A stretch of 64,000 bases of DNA from Rhizoctonia solani (taxonomy: Eukaryota > Basidiomycota > Agaricomycetes > Cantharellales > Ceratobasidiaceae). Location of the stretch: assembly GCF_016906535.1 (NCBI RefSeq), contig NC_057385.1, positions 1,612,001 through 1,676,000 on the forward strand. Reading direction: 5' to 3'. Made by a program: the position numbers and the translations under genes. Every line of letters begins with the position of its first letter. The first letter of the stretch is position 1. Below, one piece after another: positions 47,599 through 59,800 of this stretch. Under the pieces are notes generated by a model, which did no database searches, had not been told where the DNA came from, and was given only the letters and a program-made list of their open reading frames with translations.

Positions 47599-50417
47599 GT
47601 TGGCAAGGAAGACTGTTGGCTAAACAAGCTGTTGGGGGTATTTATAATAAACCAAGGGTGTGGGGCAGTGTGGACAGCGGAAACGATAGCGTGCTCCACA
47701 AACAGGATGGCGAGCACCGCGGGTCTGCAGCGACAGACTATACACTCGTTCGTAAATATGGCCTTCTTATACTCAAATAAAAAGAAGATATATATGCCGT
47801 CTTTGGAGCACTTGGGTAGGGTACCGGTGGCCGATGGATGATGTGACTCCGTAGCAGCCGGTCGCTTGATGTTGGATAGGCGACCGGAGAAAGGGTCCAT
47901 CCAAACGCCCCAGGAGTTACATGTAACTCTGATCAGGGCTTAGCGCGCACGTCATCTTGCCTGGAATAGTCACAGTGGTTATGCGATAGAAGTTAAGCCA
48001 AGCCTACCAATCCATGCTAGAGGCAGTCTCTTTGCTCACATAAATATCCAATCAAACAATTACAATCAATCGATCTTGTAACAGACTTGAACTATGTATG
48101 CAATTGATCGATTTGTTACATGTGTATCTACACGCTGGAACGTGCACCCAGCCCCAAGCTGGCAAGTTTCGTCCCGCTACTTTACCGAAAAGGCTACATC
48201 TGAGTACCATGTGATAGATATGCGCACAGGATACAACGGGCAGAACAAGATCAATGCCGTGGCTGAACTCGATTGAGCCGACCGCGCACGAAGAGACGGC
48301 CGGAACCCTACTAAGAATTACACCGATCGAGACGGCACTTGTTCATCATTACTTAGCCTGGCTCAAGGTAGCCAAAAACACTCATTAATAGATAGATTAT
48401 ACCCAAGCGACGAGATTTGGGACCTGATCGCGCCACATTTGGGGGTTTTATTCATTCAAGTTGGCAAATAATACCTGCTCAAGGATCCGAAGATGTCATA
48501 GCAATAGTTTGCTACGAGTCTCATGAAGAGTTCCATGAGTGCTAGTCTCGGTTTACTCGGACATTTGCCGTTATTCTTCCGTCATTAACCAGTCTAGGAA
48601 TCACTTCTGCTCCCGGGTGCCGGTTCAAGGAATGATTTTATCCTACAATAGAAGGTCCAAGCAAAATGGATCATAACACTCGTTTATCGAGCGAACTTCG
48701 ATGTGTTCTCTCGGATTTTAGTTCCATGAGAAAAACTTTGATTGAAGTCGACTTGGCACGTCAAAACACCGACACCGACATAAGTGAGGTCAACAGTGAG
48801 GTCAATATCTCGGAACAAAAACATCTTCAAAACCCACCCCTGCAGTGGATGGTGGGTCCGAGCGAGTCTTGGGTCTTCTTCTATCGGGACACAGAACCCC
48901 TAGGGCCGGATTTTGCCATGCATGACGCGAGTAACATTTGACAAACGATAACGTGCCTGAAGCGTGTAAAGTTAGGTTTAGTTCGGGTTATATGCGCGTA
49001 AAATATGGGCAACGCTATATATGAATACTATATAAGCAAATATTTTGGTGCTCCTTCAATGGCTTTAAGTTTGAAGTTGACATCTATGTTGCACTATACC
49101 AACACTCCTTAAACCCTCCCATGTTATACCTTACTCTCATGTCAAGATTCACCCTCCCTTCACACTTCATAGCGACTACCTCCCAAGAGCTATCTCAATC
49201 CGTTTACCCATCCCAAAGGGTCGAATACATATCCGCCAGCCCACGAGAACACTAGCCGAATCAACTGCTAAACATGGAAAAGTCTCTAACCAGTGGTGTT
49301 TGTGGCATTAGCTTTGTACACTCGATCACCGTTCGGCCACAAAAGTCCGTAGTTTATAAATTAGTCTCTCACAAGCGACGGATTCCAAAACACAATGGTT
49401 CGCTTCCAAACGTTAACAGGGCGTGGCGATATTCTCTACTAAGCGGTCCGAGGATCCACTGCTCTAGGTACAGTAAATGGAATGAAAGTTCTATAGCAAG
49501 GCGCGCGAGTGCTATTTGCCCCAGTAGTGGCGAATTCGAATTTCCAAGTCCCCCGACGCCTATATCATTACTGCTGTGCATTGCACCTAGTAATATGGGG
49601 AACACGCGCACGGGCGAGATCAGAATGCACCCGAGCTCTAGACCTGTTGTAAATGATTGTGGCGAGTGTGGCAGAAATTGCTCGACGGAGCGAGCTTCAA
49701 GTGTCGGCAAGACTGGTGAATGGCGACATTGATGCCAGTACTAGTGGGGCCCACTGGCGAAGGAATGCTGCAAATTCAAAAGTGAGTAGAATCTAGGATC
49801 CGCATATAGGGTCACTGCACCCCCCTTATTTACATCTGGATTGTATAGATCAATGTCTCATGTATTTGCTAGTTCATTTGACTTGTGTTCTGTTCTATAT
49901 AATTCACGACTCTGTATTTACAAGGAGCAGCGATCCTATAGACCCACTTATTCAAAAATGCGCACGCGCTGTGGGGAAGCAGAATGAAACGAGGCGAGTA
50001 TTCAAATAATAAACTCACGACTGACTCGAGGACACCCCAGAACTCTCCAAAAAAAACTGCATCATAGAGTATTGTACCTCCCATTTAGCAACGGCCTAGA
50101 GTCGCAAAAGCCAATACGAACGACCAATGACGCAATCGGAATCTTTCAGAATACCCATTTTCACCAATAAATCATTTGATTTTAAAGCACAGAGGAGGAG
50201 GATGAGAGAGAAAAAAGGGGCAGCTAGGCAGTCCAAAATCTGTAAAGTAGGAAGGTACACAAAGAGACAACAAGTGAGACGGGATATCTGGAAAGTGGGT
50301 TTATGAAAGACAATTGCAATAAAAAAGGTAGTGGCGCATGATGTCGACATTGGCCGACCTTTACACAGACCGGGTTCTAGTTCTACCCAGTTTGCAAGAA
50401 AGGAAAAGAAAAGAACC
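47599..50417. other. Gene-poor region, 2.8 kb
   Basis: This is the longest stretch without a recognisable gene. Two modest plus-strand frames exist: 48666-48941 (91 aa, hydrophilic, starts MDHNTRLSSELRCVLSD) and 49274-49732 (152 aa). Neither shows family motifs, and the second is overlapped by an equally long minus-strand frame at 49710-49369. AT content is high and short direct runs are common. I see no transposase, terminal repeats or RNA gene. An undetected short secreted-protein gene or an old transposon remnant is possible. Confidence 0.45.
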
Positions 50418-52579
50418 TCAAGCAAGCCCGATTTCGAGGGTCTCCTTGCCCACTTCGACGTCAAAGACCCAGGTTCTGCCTTCGTACGCATCCCAAGCGG
50501 TAGGAATCCTCACACCACCGACCTTGACCGCGAGCTCGTCGGTATCAGCATCAGGTGCGCTGGAAACGACGACCAGAGTTGCTTTTTGAGGAGTGGCAAA
50601 CGCCAACTTGGGCTTGGACACGACAGGCTCGACAGGAAGACCGGGGATAACAAACTGATCGGTTGCCTTGGGAGACATGGGTGGGGTGAGAGGCATGTTG
50701 CGAGGCTTGCGGGTGGGAGATTGGGTGGGGGAAGGAGGAGAGCAGGATGCTTCGCCAAGTTGAGGATCGACCACCGCAACATGGGCCACATGCATGGGTT
50801 CGATGGGAGTCGGGGTAATTTCGTTCAAAGACCCAACATCTGATCCAGATTCGCTCAAACTGCCTCTTGGTGTAGAGATACCCATAGAAGGAAGCTCTGT
50901 ATTTTTGTGGGCAGGAGACTCCACGTCCGCTGGTTTAACAGGCGATGACGAGTGTGCACCAACCCCGAACATCCGGAATGCCCAACTAAACAAGTTCCAG
51001 GCACCACAAGCGACATAGTACATAAAGACTACGACGATGTTTTGGAAAAGCCCAAGTATAGTATGATTCTCGCCGTGGATGAATGTGGGAGGAGGTAACG
51101 TAGGGCGAGGAGTTACCGCACGGCTGCGTTCGTGTTCGAGTTCGGACTCCAAGGTCTCTGGAACGGCCCTGAGCTCAGGCTGCTTGGTGGGCGCAACATC
51201 GATTCGAGCCTCCGCTGGAGTCTCGGGAGACAATGCGACATTAAGCTCCTGCATGAGCGAGCGAGTTTCGATAGGCGGAGGTGCAACCTTGGGTGCCTCA
51301 TTTTCTGCGATCGAGGCTGGGTACTCAGACTCGGGCTCAGGCTCAGGCTCGGGGATAGCGATCTTGGTCCCGCCGACAACACCCACGTCCCATCGTCCGT
51401 CCTCTCCAAGCGCATATACATCGCAAACTTGAACATCTCCCCCAAGAACCGGGACTGCGACGCGAGCACCTTGTGTGTAAACCGTAGCCTTGTTGCTGGA
51501 TGGAGAAAACAGGAGGGATTTTCCGGGAGAACTGGCGGTAATATTGGCTTGGTCTAGATCGAGAGAAATGACTTGAGTGCCAGGAGTAGTAGGCGCAATA
51601 GGAAGAATCGAGAGTGAATTGCCACGAGTATCGTGTACTACTAGGAATGGATGGGTGCTTGCGCTCTCAGCCAAGAGAAGGGCATGAGCGGGGAGTGAGG
51701 CTTCGACCGCCGAGCGCGAGAGCGGGGTGATCTTGATAGGTGATCCCTGGGCGATAAGGGCGCGGTCGTTGATAGATAGGCGTGAAGAGGTCGAGACAAA
51801 GATAGGACTGTGGGAAGCAGGATTCAGTGTGGTCAACCCTGGATTGGGGAAGAGCGCAAGATGAGTTGCGTTAAGCGCCTTGGGAAGGGTCGAGAAGCGC
51901 CGGGGACTGCATATATCCAGTCAGTGAGGTCAATGTTATGCCATAGGCGTAGAACTTACGTTGCAGGTGATTCGGATGTGGGATCAAGGTCGAGAGCCCA
52001 GCCCGACCAATCAACGGGGCCAGCCAGGGTGGCTACGGTGCCGTCAGCGGGGGAGAGCTGTGCGTCATTGGGGTCAGTCTTCCAGTTCGCAGTGAAGACA
52101 AGACCTTCGATGGCAGGTGCTTCCTGGTCAATGATGAGGTGACCGTTGGAGCCAGCATCACCAAGCCAGGTGTACCAAGTGCTAGACTCGTTCGAATGGG
52201 CAAGACGATAGGTGAATTGATAGTCGGCCGAGTGGACGTCGGAAGGAATAGTAAAGTTGGCAACAAGAAGAGTAGTCTCGGGAGCAGCCGAGGTTGTGGG
52301 AACGGGCTCTGGGTTGGCGGGAAGGAGGGAGAGGACATTGGGAGGAGCACCTGAATCGTGGTGCTCTGGCGGAACGGGAGCAGCCTCAAAGCAGGTGGCA
52401 GCCCAGTCTCCGGTTGCAGAGCCACGTGGAAGATCACCCCAGAGCTCGACGCGGGTGCCATTGGCGAGGGCCTCGTTGTAGTCACGGGTGGACACACGGG
52501 CCGCGAACTGAACAGTAGTCCCTGGAACTACCCCAAGTCTCGTCGTCGCCCCAAGCGCCGGCGTGAAGATAAGCTGCAT
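50418..52579 (-). CDS. Two-exon protein of unknown function with a central hydrophobic segment
   Basis: I do not recognise the family. Exons 52579-51960 and 51906-50418 give 702 aa with a perfect frame. The first 200 residues look like a beta-sandwich (MQLIFTPALGATTRLGVVPG, VELWGDLPRGSATGDW, YQFTYRLAHSNESSTWYTWL). The middle has alternating Glu-Pro (coded near 51325-51355) and a linker rich in Pro/Glu. A hydrophobic stretch of about 25 residues with LFQNIVVVFMYYVACGAWNL could be a membrane anchor or hairpin. A Ser/Pro-rich region and a short ordered end (VGGVRIPTAWDAYEGRTWVF) follow. No signal peptide is seen, so a tail-inserted or monotopic membrane protein is possible. It is divergent from UTP4 with a gap of 184 bp. 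Confidence 0.75.
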
Positions 52580-52763
52580 AGTAAGAGATGAAAGAGTTCC
52601 AATGGGGGATAATTCAGCTCGAGGAACACTCCCGCTCGCTTTATCGCGCCGTGCGAGCCAGGGGCTTTATACATAATCTTCGACTACTATTAGTCATCCG
52701 ATCACAGCGCTTAGGTCAAAATTATTTCTCTATTGATCACAATGTACTCAATTTACGTCGACC

Positions 52764-55584
52764 ATGGCTCTTGGGGTACATCGCTGTAGATTTGTCGGGT
52801 GGTCCCCGTCGCCCATTACAGCCCTTGCACTGCCTCCTCCTCACAAAAGCCATAATTTACCCTTCCCCCCGCTTGCCGTCGGCCGTCAAAACGGCTCTAT
52901 CGAGCTCTACCGTTGGGCTGCAAAGGGGTCATCACCACACGCTGGGTTCTCGATTCCGTGCGTTCCGATTTCCTACTGTTTCCCCTCATCTAACCATCGA
53001 GCCTCGTTGCATAGACACTCCCCGGTCCTGCAGATACCAAGGTCGATGCTCTTGCACTCACTATACGCGCCCGGCGCCAGCCTCATCAGCACTATTTACG
53101 TTTGTTCTCATTGCCAGGCGACGCAAATCTTTACGAGTGGGACATTCAGTCTGGGACCGTCCTCGTACGTATTTACCAGACCCCTATACATTCTCACCCC
53201 GCACAATCAGCCGTCGGATATCATCATATATGGTCCTGCCCCTATTTCTTTACGTTTCTTTCCTTCTTTCCACCCCCAAAACTTTGTGATACATCGATTG
53301 CTCCCTTGAAACTAATCTTAACCCCGCGTGTAGCATACAATTCCATCACAGGGAGGTACCATCTGGTCCCTTGCTCCTGATCCTACTGGTTCTTTCCTCG
53401 CAATTGGCTGCCAAGATGGTGCCGTGCGCTTGCTTGATATTTCCCATTCCGAGGCACCTGTTCACGTGAAGCGGTTTGAACGTGTTCAGACCCGGTTCTT
53501 GAGCATCGCATGGGCGTGGTCGAGTGAGGTGGCATCTGAAGAATCTACCCAACGAGATCTAGCGTCCGATTCAGACGATGAGCTAGACAGCTCAAATGTT
53601 CTACCTGCCACGACGCTCGTGACTGGATGCTCCGATAGCTCACTTCGTACGTGGGACGTTCGTACAGGACGGGTTCTCAACCGGATGACCGTCGAGCGAG
53701 CGAGGGGCGAGAGGACTCTAGTATGGAGCGTTGCTGTACTTGGGCGAGTCCATCTTTTCAGCCCATATTCACCCCCGCCTAATAACAAATTAATATTTAG
53801 GGATGGAACAATAGTATCGGGTGATTCGTTGGGCACCGTCAAGTTCTGGGACAACCGAACTGCAACCCAAATTCACTCTTTCACGGCTCACAACGCAGAT
53901 GTACTTTGCATGACCATTTCGCCGGTATGGTGCTTATCACTTATCGCTACAAATACTGATTGACCTAATGGATGTAGACCGGTGAAGCTATTTATACTTC
54001 GGGTGTAGACCAACGTACCATCGAGTTTGTGAAGCTCCCACCCTCTGGCAACGACCATGGAAAATGGGTTCAGACTACACAGCGGAGAATCCATTCACAT
54101 GATGTGAGGGCGCTCGCAATGTGGCCTCCATATGTTCCTACATCGAACGAGAAACAAACGTACGCACCTCTTCTGATTTCAGCCGGCCTAGACATGAGCG
54201 TAGCACTAGTCCCTGCCGCCCCTCCACAAGCTGAACAGCTTGGAATGCTCACCAATCCTATTCTATCCTCGCGCTCGAATGTAACCACATTCGAAGATGC
54301 ATACCCCAAGAGGCTCGGTTATCCTCTTGCTTCAGGAAACGTGGTTCTGGCTTCTAGAGCGAGGCTCGTCGTCAGTTTTTCCGACCGAGTCGTAGGAATT
54401 TGGAGATTACCTGCGCAGAAGCCCAAAACAGTAGGTGCATGGGAGGAAGGGGATGAGAATGAGTGGGAAAAGGCGCTTGAGATGGAGCTTAGGTTCCGCA
54501 CGAACATCACAGCGGGTGCAGTGTCGCCTGACGGGCAGTGGCTTGCTGTAGCGGATGTCTGGGAAGTCAAGTTATTCCGCGTGGAGGACGTAAGTTGTCT
54601 CCCTCGTCACATTTCACTTAAAAAATCCAATCTCAATTGACAAGGTGAACGGAACCCTGCGACCCCGTCGATCACGAACCATCTCCCTCGTGTTGTCCTC
54701 TGTGCTGAGCGGCCAGACAGGTGCATCAGCTCTATGCTTCACCCCCGATTCGCGCAGACTCGTAATAGGGACATGGAAGGAAGCGCGCATTGTGCTCGTT
54801 GACCTCGACCAAGGTCCACAAGAGGCGGTCGTACGCGTCTTTGGAGTTCACTCGGAGCGTGAGAATAGTGGCGGAAATGAAGGGCACGAGGACGCAGTCT
54901 TGACTCCGCGCGTCTCGCGCGTGGCAGTTTCGCCCGATTCACAATGGCTCGCGAGTGCCGATTCGAATGGACGCGTGTGCGTGTTTAATCTTGATTCAGC
55001 CAAGGTTCGCTTCATGCATTTTTCACTTGAGATGTACATGTCTAATGGACCTTGACGAGTAGCATACAACCACTCTCCCACGCACGTTGCTTTCGCCCAG
55101 CGCACTTTCGTTTGATAGTCACTCGCCGCACGTCCTCGCACTGGGCTATCCAAACAACGAGATCAACTGTTTGATGCTGAGGCCCAAATGTTTTATCCAG
55201 CGCTTCGGATAAAGTATCTCATCTTCAAGACCCCATACTAGGAATTGTCTTTCCTCCTACCCTTACCCCCAACGAACGCAAAATGTACGTGTGGTCGGCG
55301 GGTGGTTGGCCCGATATGATATTCCAACCCCTTCATCATCCACGCTAACCAAGCAACCGGCGCCACCGTCTGCACCCGAGTCAAGCACTGAATTAAGCCT
55401 AAAAAGGAAACGGGCGGGCGAAGTAGACGAATCGTTTGCAATTGTGACCAAGTTCCGGCCGGTTTTGTTGGCTGACTTTTGTACGGATGGGGTTGGAGAA
55501 ATGGTCGTTGTGGAACGGCCATTAGTTGATTTGCTCTCGACGTTACCGCCGGCTTATCTCAAGCCCAAGTACGGAGCGAATTAA
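52764..55584 (+). CDS. UTP4: U3 snoRNP/t-UTP protein UTP4 (Cirhin), WD40
   Basis: This is a subunit of the t-UTP/UtpA complex that starts pre-18S processing in the nucleolus. Start at 52764 (MALGVHRCRFVGWSPSPITA), the family's N-terminus. WD repeats follow: LAVGRQNGSIELYRW, FSLPGDANLYEWDIQSG, GGTIWSLAPDPTGSFLAIGC, LVTGCSDSSLRTWDVRTG, DGTIVSGDSLGTVKFWDN, SPDGQWLAVADVWEVKLFRV and SPDSQWLASADSNGRVCVFN. The C-terminal block VTKFRPVLLADFCTDGVGEM + VVVERP is the UTP4 signature, and it ends KPKYGAN at 55584. Missing bases are likely near 52942 and 55169, with one or two more between 55190 and 55310, where the frame changes. Otherwise the propeller is complete. Confidence 0.87.
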
Positions 55585-55799
55585 AAGTATTGCTTTGAAT
55601 TATATATATCTGCTATCTCGTGATAATATAGTGCCATGGTCCATTTGCTTTCTATTCTTCATTACTGTGACTCTCGAATCTACGTATCCTTGTCGTGATC
55701 GTCTTGCTTCACACTGGCCATTAAGCGACTAAACTTCCTAATTCGCCTATTATACGAAACAGCCCCTGACAAACGAAATTAGTTAGATTACGTTCAGAG

Positions 55800-56462
55800 T
55801 TATGTTAATTCAGTTTCACTTGCCATCGGACGTTGAGGAGTCCACCCCGATGGTAGACGTTCGTCGCCAAACCATTCGCTGGCCGCCTTGCAGTCCAGAA
55901 ATTGGCCATCTCCCATAACCATAACGCTCAAAACAGATTCGCCTCGCGCAACTATGGCCTGATCAGCTCGCAGCGGCCTTGGTACTTGACTTTCCCTCAA
56001 GACTCTAGCTTTGGCAAAATCACGTAGGCTCAACTTATGTCCGTCTGTTGATTGTGCGACAAGTTGGTTAACCAACCGCGGGCATACGTTCTTGTTGTCT
56101 CCGTCCGCAAGGTCCATATGTGCCAAGCTCGCGTCGTGTTCGATTTTATGGGCCTTGGCGAGGTCGGCGAGATCGAGTTTCCCCTTGGAGCCGCATATTA
56201 GGACACCTCCGAAAGCGAATATGGCTGCCAATGGGTAAGAGAGACCGTAAAGATCATGGACGGCTTTGCAAAGTTGGAGGGGCCCCAAGTTCTTCCCCGA
56301 ATGAGGCCTGTGTAGGTCGATGAGATCACAGAAGTCTCGTGAATGACGACTGAAATCAACGTACAGGTAGTTATGATTCGCTGCTGCATTCAAGGCGGGA
56401 CAGGGTGAGCGGCTGTCTTCGAGAGTAGGAGGTTGGAATGCATGTCCTTGTACTGTGTCCAT
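55800..56462 (-). CDS. Short heme-thiolate peroxidase / unspecific peroxygenase
   Basis: This belongs to the chloroperoxidase/unspecific peroxygenase superfamily (Peroxidase_2). Members use H2O2 to oxygenate organic substrates with a Cys-ligated heme. ATG at 56462 (MDTVQGHAFQPPT). The proximal motif SRSPCPALNAAANHNYL contains the Cys heme ligand in PCP. KAVHDLYGLSYPLA follows, then the distal EHDASLAHMDL, matching the EHD-S magnesium/acid-base region. A 57-bp GT-AG intron at 56364-56308 splits the Leu-Pro junction after NHNYL. Removing it gives NYLPHSGKNLGPLQL and a 201-aa protein, the short type. No signal peptide is visible, unusual for peroxygenases known from secretomes, so it may be intracellular. 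Confidence 0.88.
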   Translation of the reverse strand: MDTVQGHAFQPPTLEDSRSPCPALNAAANHNYLYVDFSRHSRDFCDLIDLHRPHSGKNLGPLQLCKAVHDLYGLSYPLAAIFAFGGVLICGSKGKLDLADLAKAHKIEHDASLAHMDLADGDNKNVCPRLVNQLVAQSTDGHKLSLRDFAKARVLRESQVPRPLRADQAIVARGESVLSVMVMGDGQFLDCKAASEWFGDERLPSGWTPQRPMASETELT

Positions 56463-56863
56463 GATCAACAGATAGGCTAGAGGAGCAAAGTGGTGGTGAG
56501 TAGTTGAGCAGTACGTTACCCTTAATATATACTGTCAAACTTGGGCTATTCACGCAGTAAGCCAAAAACGTCTTTTTCGGCCCCCAACACTCAAGCATGA
56601 GCTTCTTGAGCGACACGATGTGGCTAGGCTCCAGAGCTACCCGGCACTTGGGGTGAAAGGACTTTGTTCGGAAAGGCGCTCGTTTCGGGAAGATATTTAT
56701 AATTAAGCTTCGAGAAACCCTATTGTCAATGTAACCCATTATTTTGTTAGGGACCTGGTACGTATATACGATCTTGTTCCTGACATCCTTAGTAAAGTTA
56801 CGTTCATAAGGAAAAGTATTGTTGATTGATTTAGATTCCGGTAGTATGTATACATGGCGGCAT
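56463..56863. other. Intergenic region between peroxygenase and BLM10
   Basis: These 401 bp should contain the peroxygenase promoter and the BLM10 3' untranslated region. A minus-strand frame at 56739-56371 overlaps the start of the peroxygenase in another frame and has no family resemblance. No TATA box is certain. Confidence 0.5.
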
Positions 56864-59800
56864 TTATGCGTCTAGGGAGATTTAGGTTACATAACTTCGT
56901 CACATGTGGTTATAAACTTACAATAAGATGTTCCTGATAACATGGTAGAAAATGCTGCAGCTTCATCTTCGCTAAACATGAGTTGATCTATGTGCCAGGT
57001 GTCCTAATCAAAATATGTCAATCAGAGCAGCTTTCCAAAACTGAATCAGCCACTGACTGTATGCGACTTTTTGAAGTCGCTTGCGCATTTGCGAATGGTG
57101 GTGGAAATTGGTGCGGGATCGTACGTATGGCGAGCCAGAACTTCACACAAGGGGGGCATCCACTTCTCCACCGAGTAGGGGTACACATCAATCAAGCTAC
57201 AAAGTCCAAGTATGGCTGAATGCATAACTCGAATTGCTTCGCTGTAGCCTGGGTCTTTGCGATCAGGGAGTTTTGCACGCTTGACAGTTCGCACAAACCG
57301 GTTCTGAAACTAAATATCAATAATAACCCGGGGAAATAGATGGGGAGGGGGACTTGCCTTTAATTCGGGGATCCTATCACGCTTGGAACAACGCAACAGC
57401 CCTGCGAGAGTCTTTGCTGCCATCTGTCGGACTTCAACGTTGTCGTCCTTGAGACACTCCAGCAATACGCCAATGATACGAGCGATAATAGCATCTGTCA
57501 TTGATGGTAGATTCCGGAAACTAGAATTCCGTTTAGAAAACGTGGGTTATGGTTTGGGCTAATACGTACTAAAAGACTTGTAGTATGGGTAGAGCATTAA
57601 GGCGAACACGCCAGAGCTTGAAAAGAATTTGTCAGAGGATACTGTTTTGAAGATGGGCATACCTTACGGGTGAAGATGTAATGGCGTGTATCAACTCGTT
57701 GACTATTGGTTCTATGTAGTCCAAGGGTGGTGTTACTGCGGACAGTAGGTACAATACGGCATTGCTAAATAGAGGTACCGCTTAATAAAATGGCGTTTGT
57801 ATTGATCGACCGCTCACCTATACATCATCAATTCGGAGCTGTCGTTCAGATTGCTCATCTATTACCATCTGTTAGCTCGATTCCAGCTTTGGATCATGAA
57901 GTCCCGACCTGGAACATTTCTGGTAAGAGTGGCATGACGTAAGGGAAGATCGAGGGAGCATCAGCGGCATGCCCAGCGGACCAAATCCATTGCAGCACAG
58001 TCAAGCCACATTTGTCGTATTGTGATTGATTTACCTAGTGAAAGGTTATTTAACACCGTATATATGTGCCTTTAATAATAACATACCTTCGGTGGAGGCA
58101 ATCGTTCTGCCCGCCATTGTGGGAATTGTGTGATCAATGCTTCAATCTTGTCCATGTGTGCAGTTTGACGAATTTGAAGAGGGTCAATTTGATCGCGACA
58201 AGCATCTAAGAATAGGGACACTGAAGAGAATACTGGATGCCACTAAAGCCACCTGTGAGCACGATGGAACAATAAAGGTCATGACAAACCAGCAGCGTAC
58301 CTGAGCTTGCTTGATACAGTGTATATTTTGTGCAATTGCTGATCGAATCTACATGATGGTGAGCCCATTGGGAGACGTGAAGAGATCAACTACACAGCTT
58401 ACTTCAGAATGGGTGTTATCGACGTGATCAAACAAAGTCACTAGATAGTCATCCAACCAACCACCAAGGCGCTTCCCAAGTTCTTCCACAACGATGCAGC
58501 GCGTAGAAATGGTTTTGTTGACTGCGAAAGATGAGCCAGAAATTCATGCGAGTACCCCTCGAACACTTACCGTAAAATGCGCTTTCATTGTCAAAATCCA
58601 CAGGCAGATTTTTAATAAAATCAATTAAGTGTGGATGACGGCGGGGATCCCGTTTGGCGATTTGGGTCTATATGCGCGTCAGAGATTTTACAGAATATAG
58701 TAGATGCTATCTTACAGTGAGCATTCCTTCCCATATGCGCAATGTATCCGGCTTGACCCTATCGAATATCTGTTGTAGTCGCTCTCCTACCCAGGACCAC
58801 AATTGAAGATGAGCGTCCCTAGGCCAGTGTTTACTACCGCGCATTGCGCCGCACATAATTTCCTTGAGAGAAAAGGTCGCACCAAGCCGTTGAAGGGTCT
58901 AGTAATTACTTACTGCCGCCGCCCTCTGCTTGAACTTGTCCTCATCTTTCCAGAGATCATCAAGTGTATCTAGGAGATTTAATAGAGGACGACTACCAAA
59001 CATCTAGTTCTTGTGTGTCAATGCCGGGACGATACAGTATATATATGACGTACCTTAAATAAAGATTTTATAAAATCAATATTATCGTCTCGTAGTTCTA
59101 TAGAGGAATTTCCTCTAGCACTTTCCTGTGAGTAGAGTTGCGCGAGTTTCTCCCAGAACGCTCTGGTGTTAATAACTTCTTCGATAATGTGAAGTGCATT
59201 AGTGGAAGCGGGATCCCAAGACAATGTGCTGTTATCTGGGGGCACAACATAGGCTTTAACACTGGGGGTCCAGGCGAGGAATCCAGTATTCTCTATCCAG
59301 TCGACGAAAATCCTAACAACGCCAGTGAGCCATAAGATACAAAACAGATTATTGTACTCACGCGGATTGATCTTCATACGAACACGTAGAGTTCAAACTG
59401 TCGAGGAGAGCAGGTCCATCCTGAACATCGATATGTCTGTGCAATGGATTCACGAGAGGTCCATATACGTCATTAGGGGAGTAAGCACGAAGTTTAATAT
59501 GCTTCATGAGCTTCACGATGGCTCTGAAATCATGGCTATAAGCAGGGAACCTTATCTAGACATGAGTTATGCACGAACCGTTGGGCATACCACCTAAGTG
59601 TCGAGAAATCTGATGTAGAATTATTTGCGAAGGCCTGGACAACGATGTCCTCTGGAACGCGGTCTTTTCTCAGAGTAGCCGATAGCACGCGTAGACCAAA
59701 CTGGAGATACCGCCACTGGAAGTTGAAATCAGTGCTTGTCAATACTTCAGTCGGGTGGTAGCGAGCCAAAGTAACATACGTGGGTACGAGGTTTGAGACA

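Noticed and set aside
49274..49732. 152-aa open frame in the gene-poor tract
   Set aside because: It has no motif or codon continuity, and an equally long antisense frame covers the same bases, so it is not supported as a gene.
56371..56739. 122-aa minus-strand frame upstream of the peroxygenase, considered as a leader exon
   Set aside because: It is in another frame, lacks a signal peptide and overlaps the PCP exon. No splice link could be justified.
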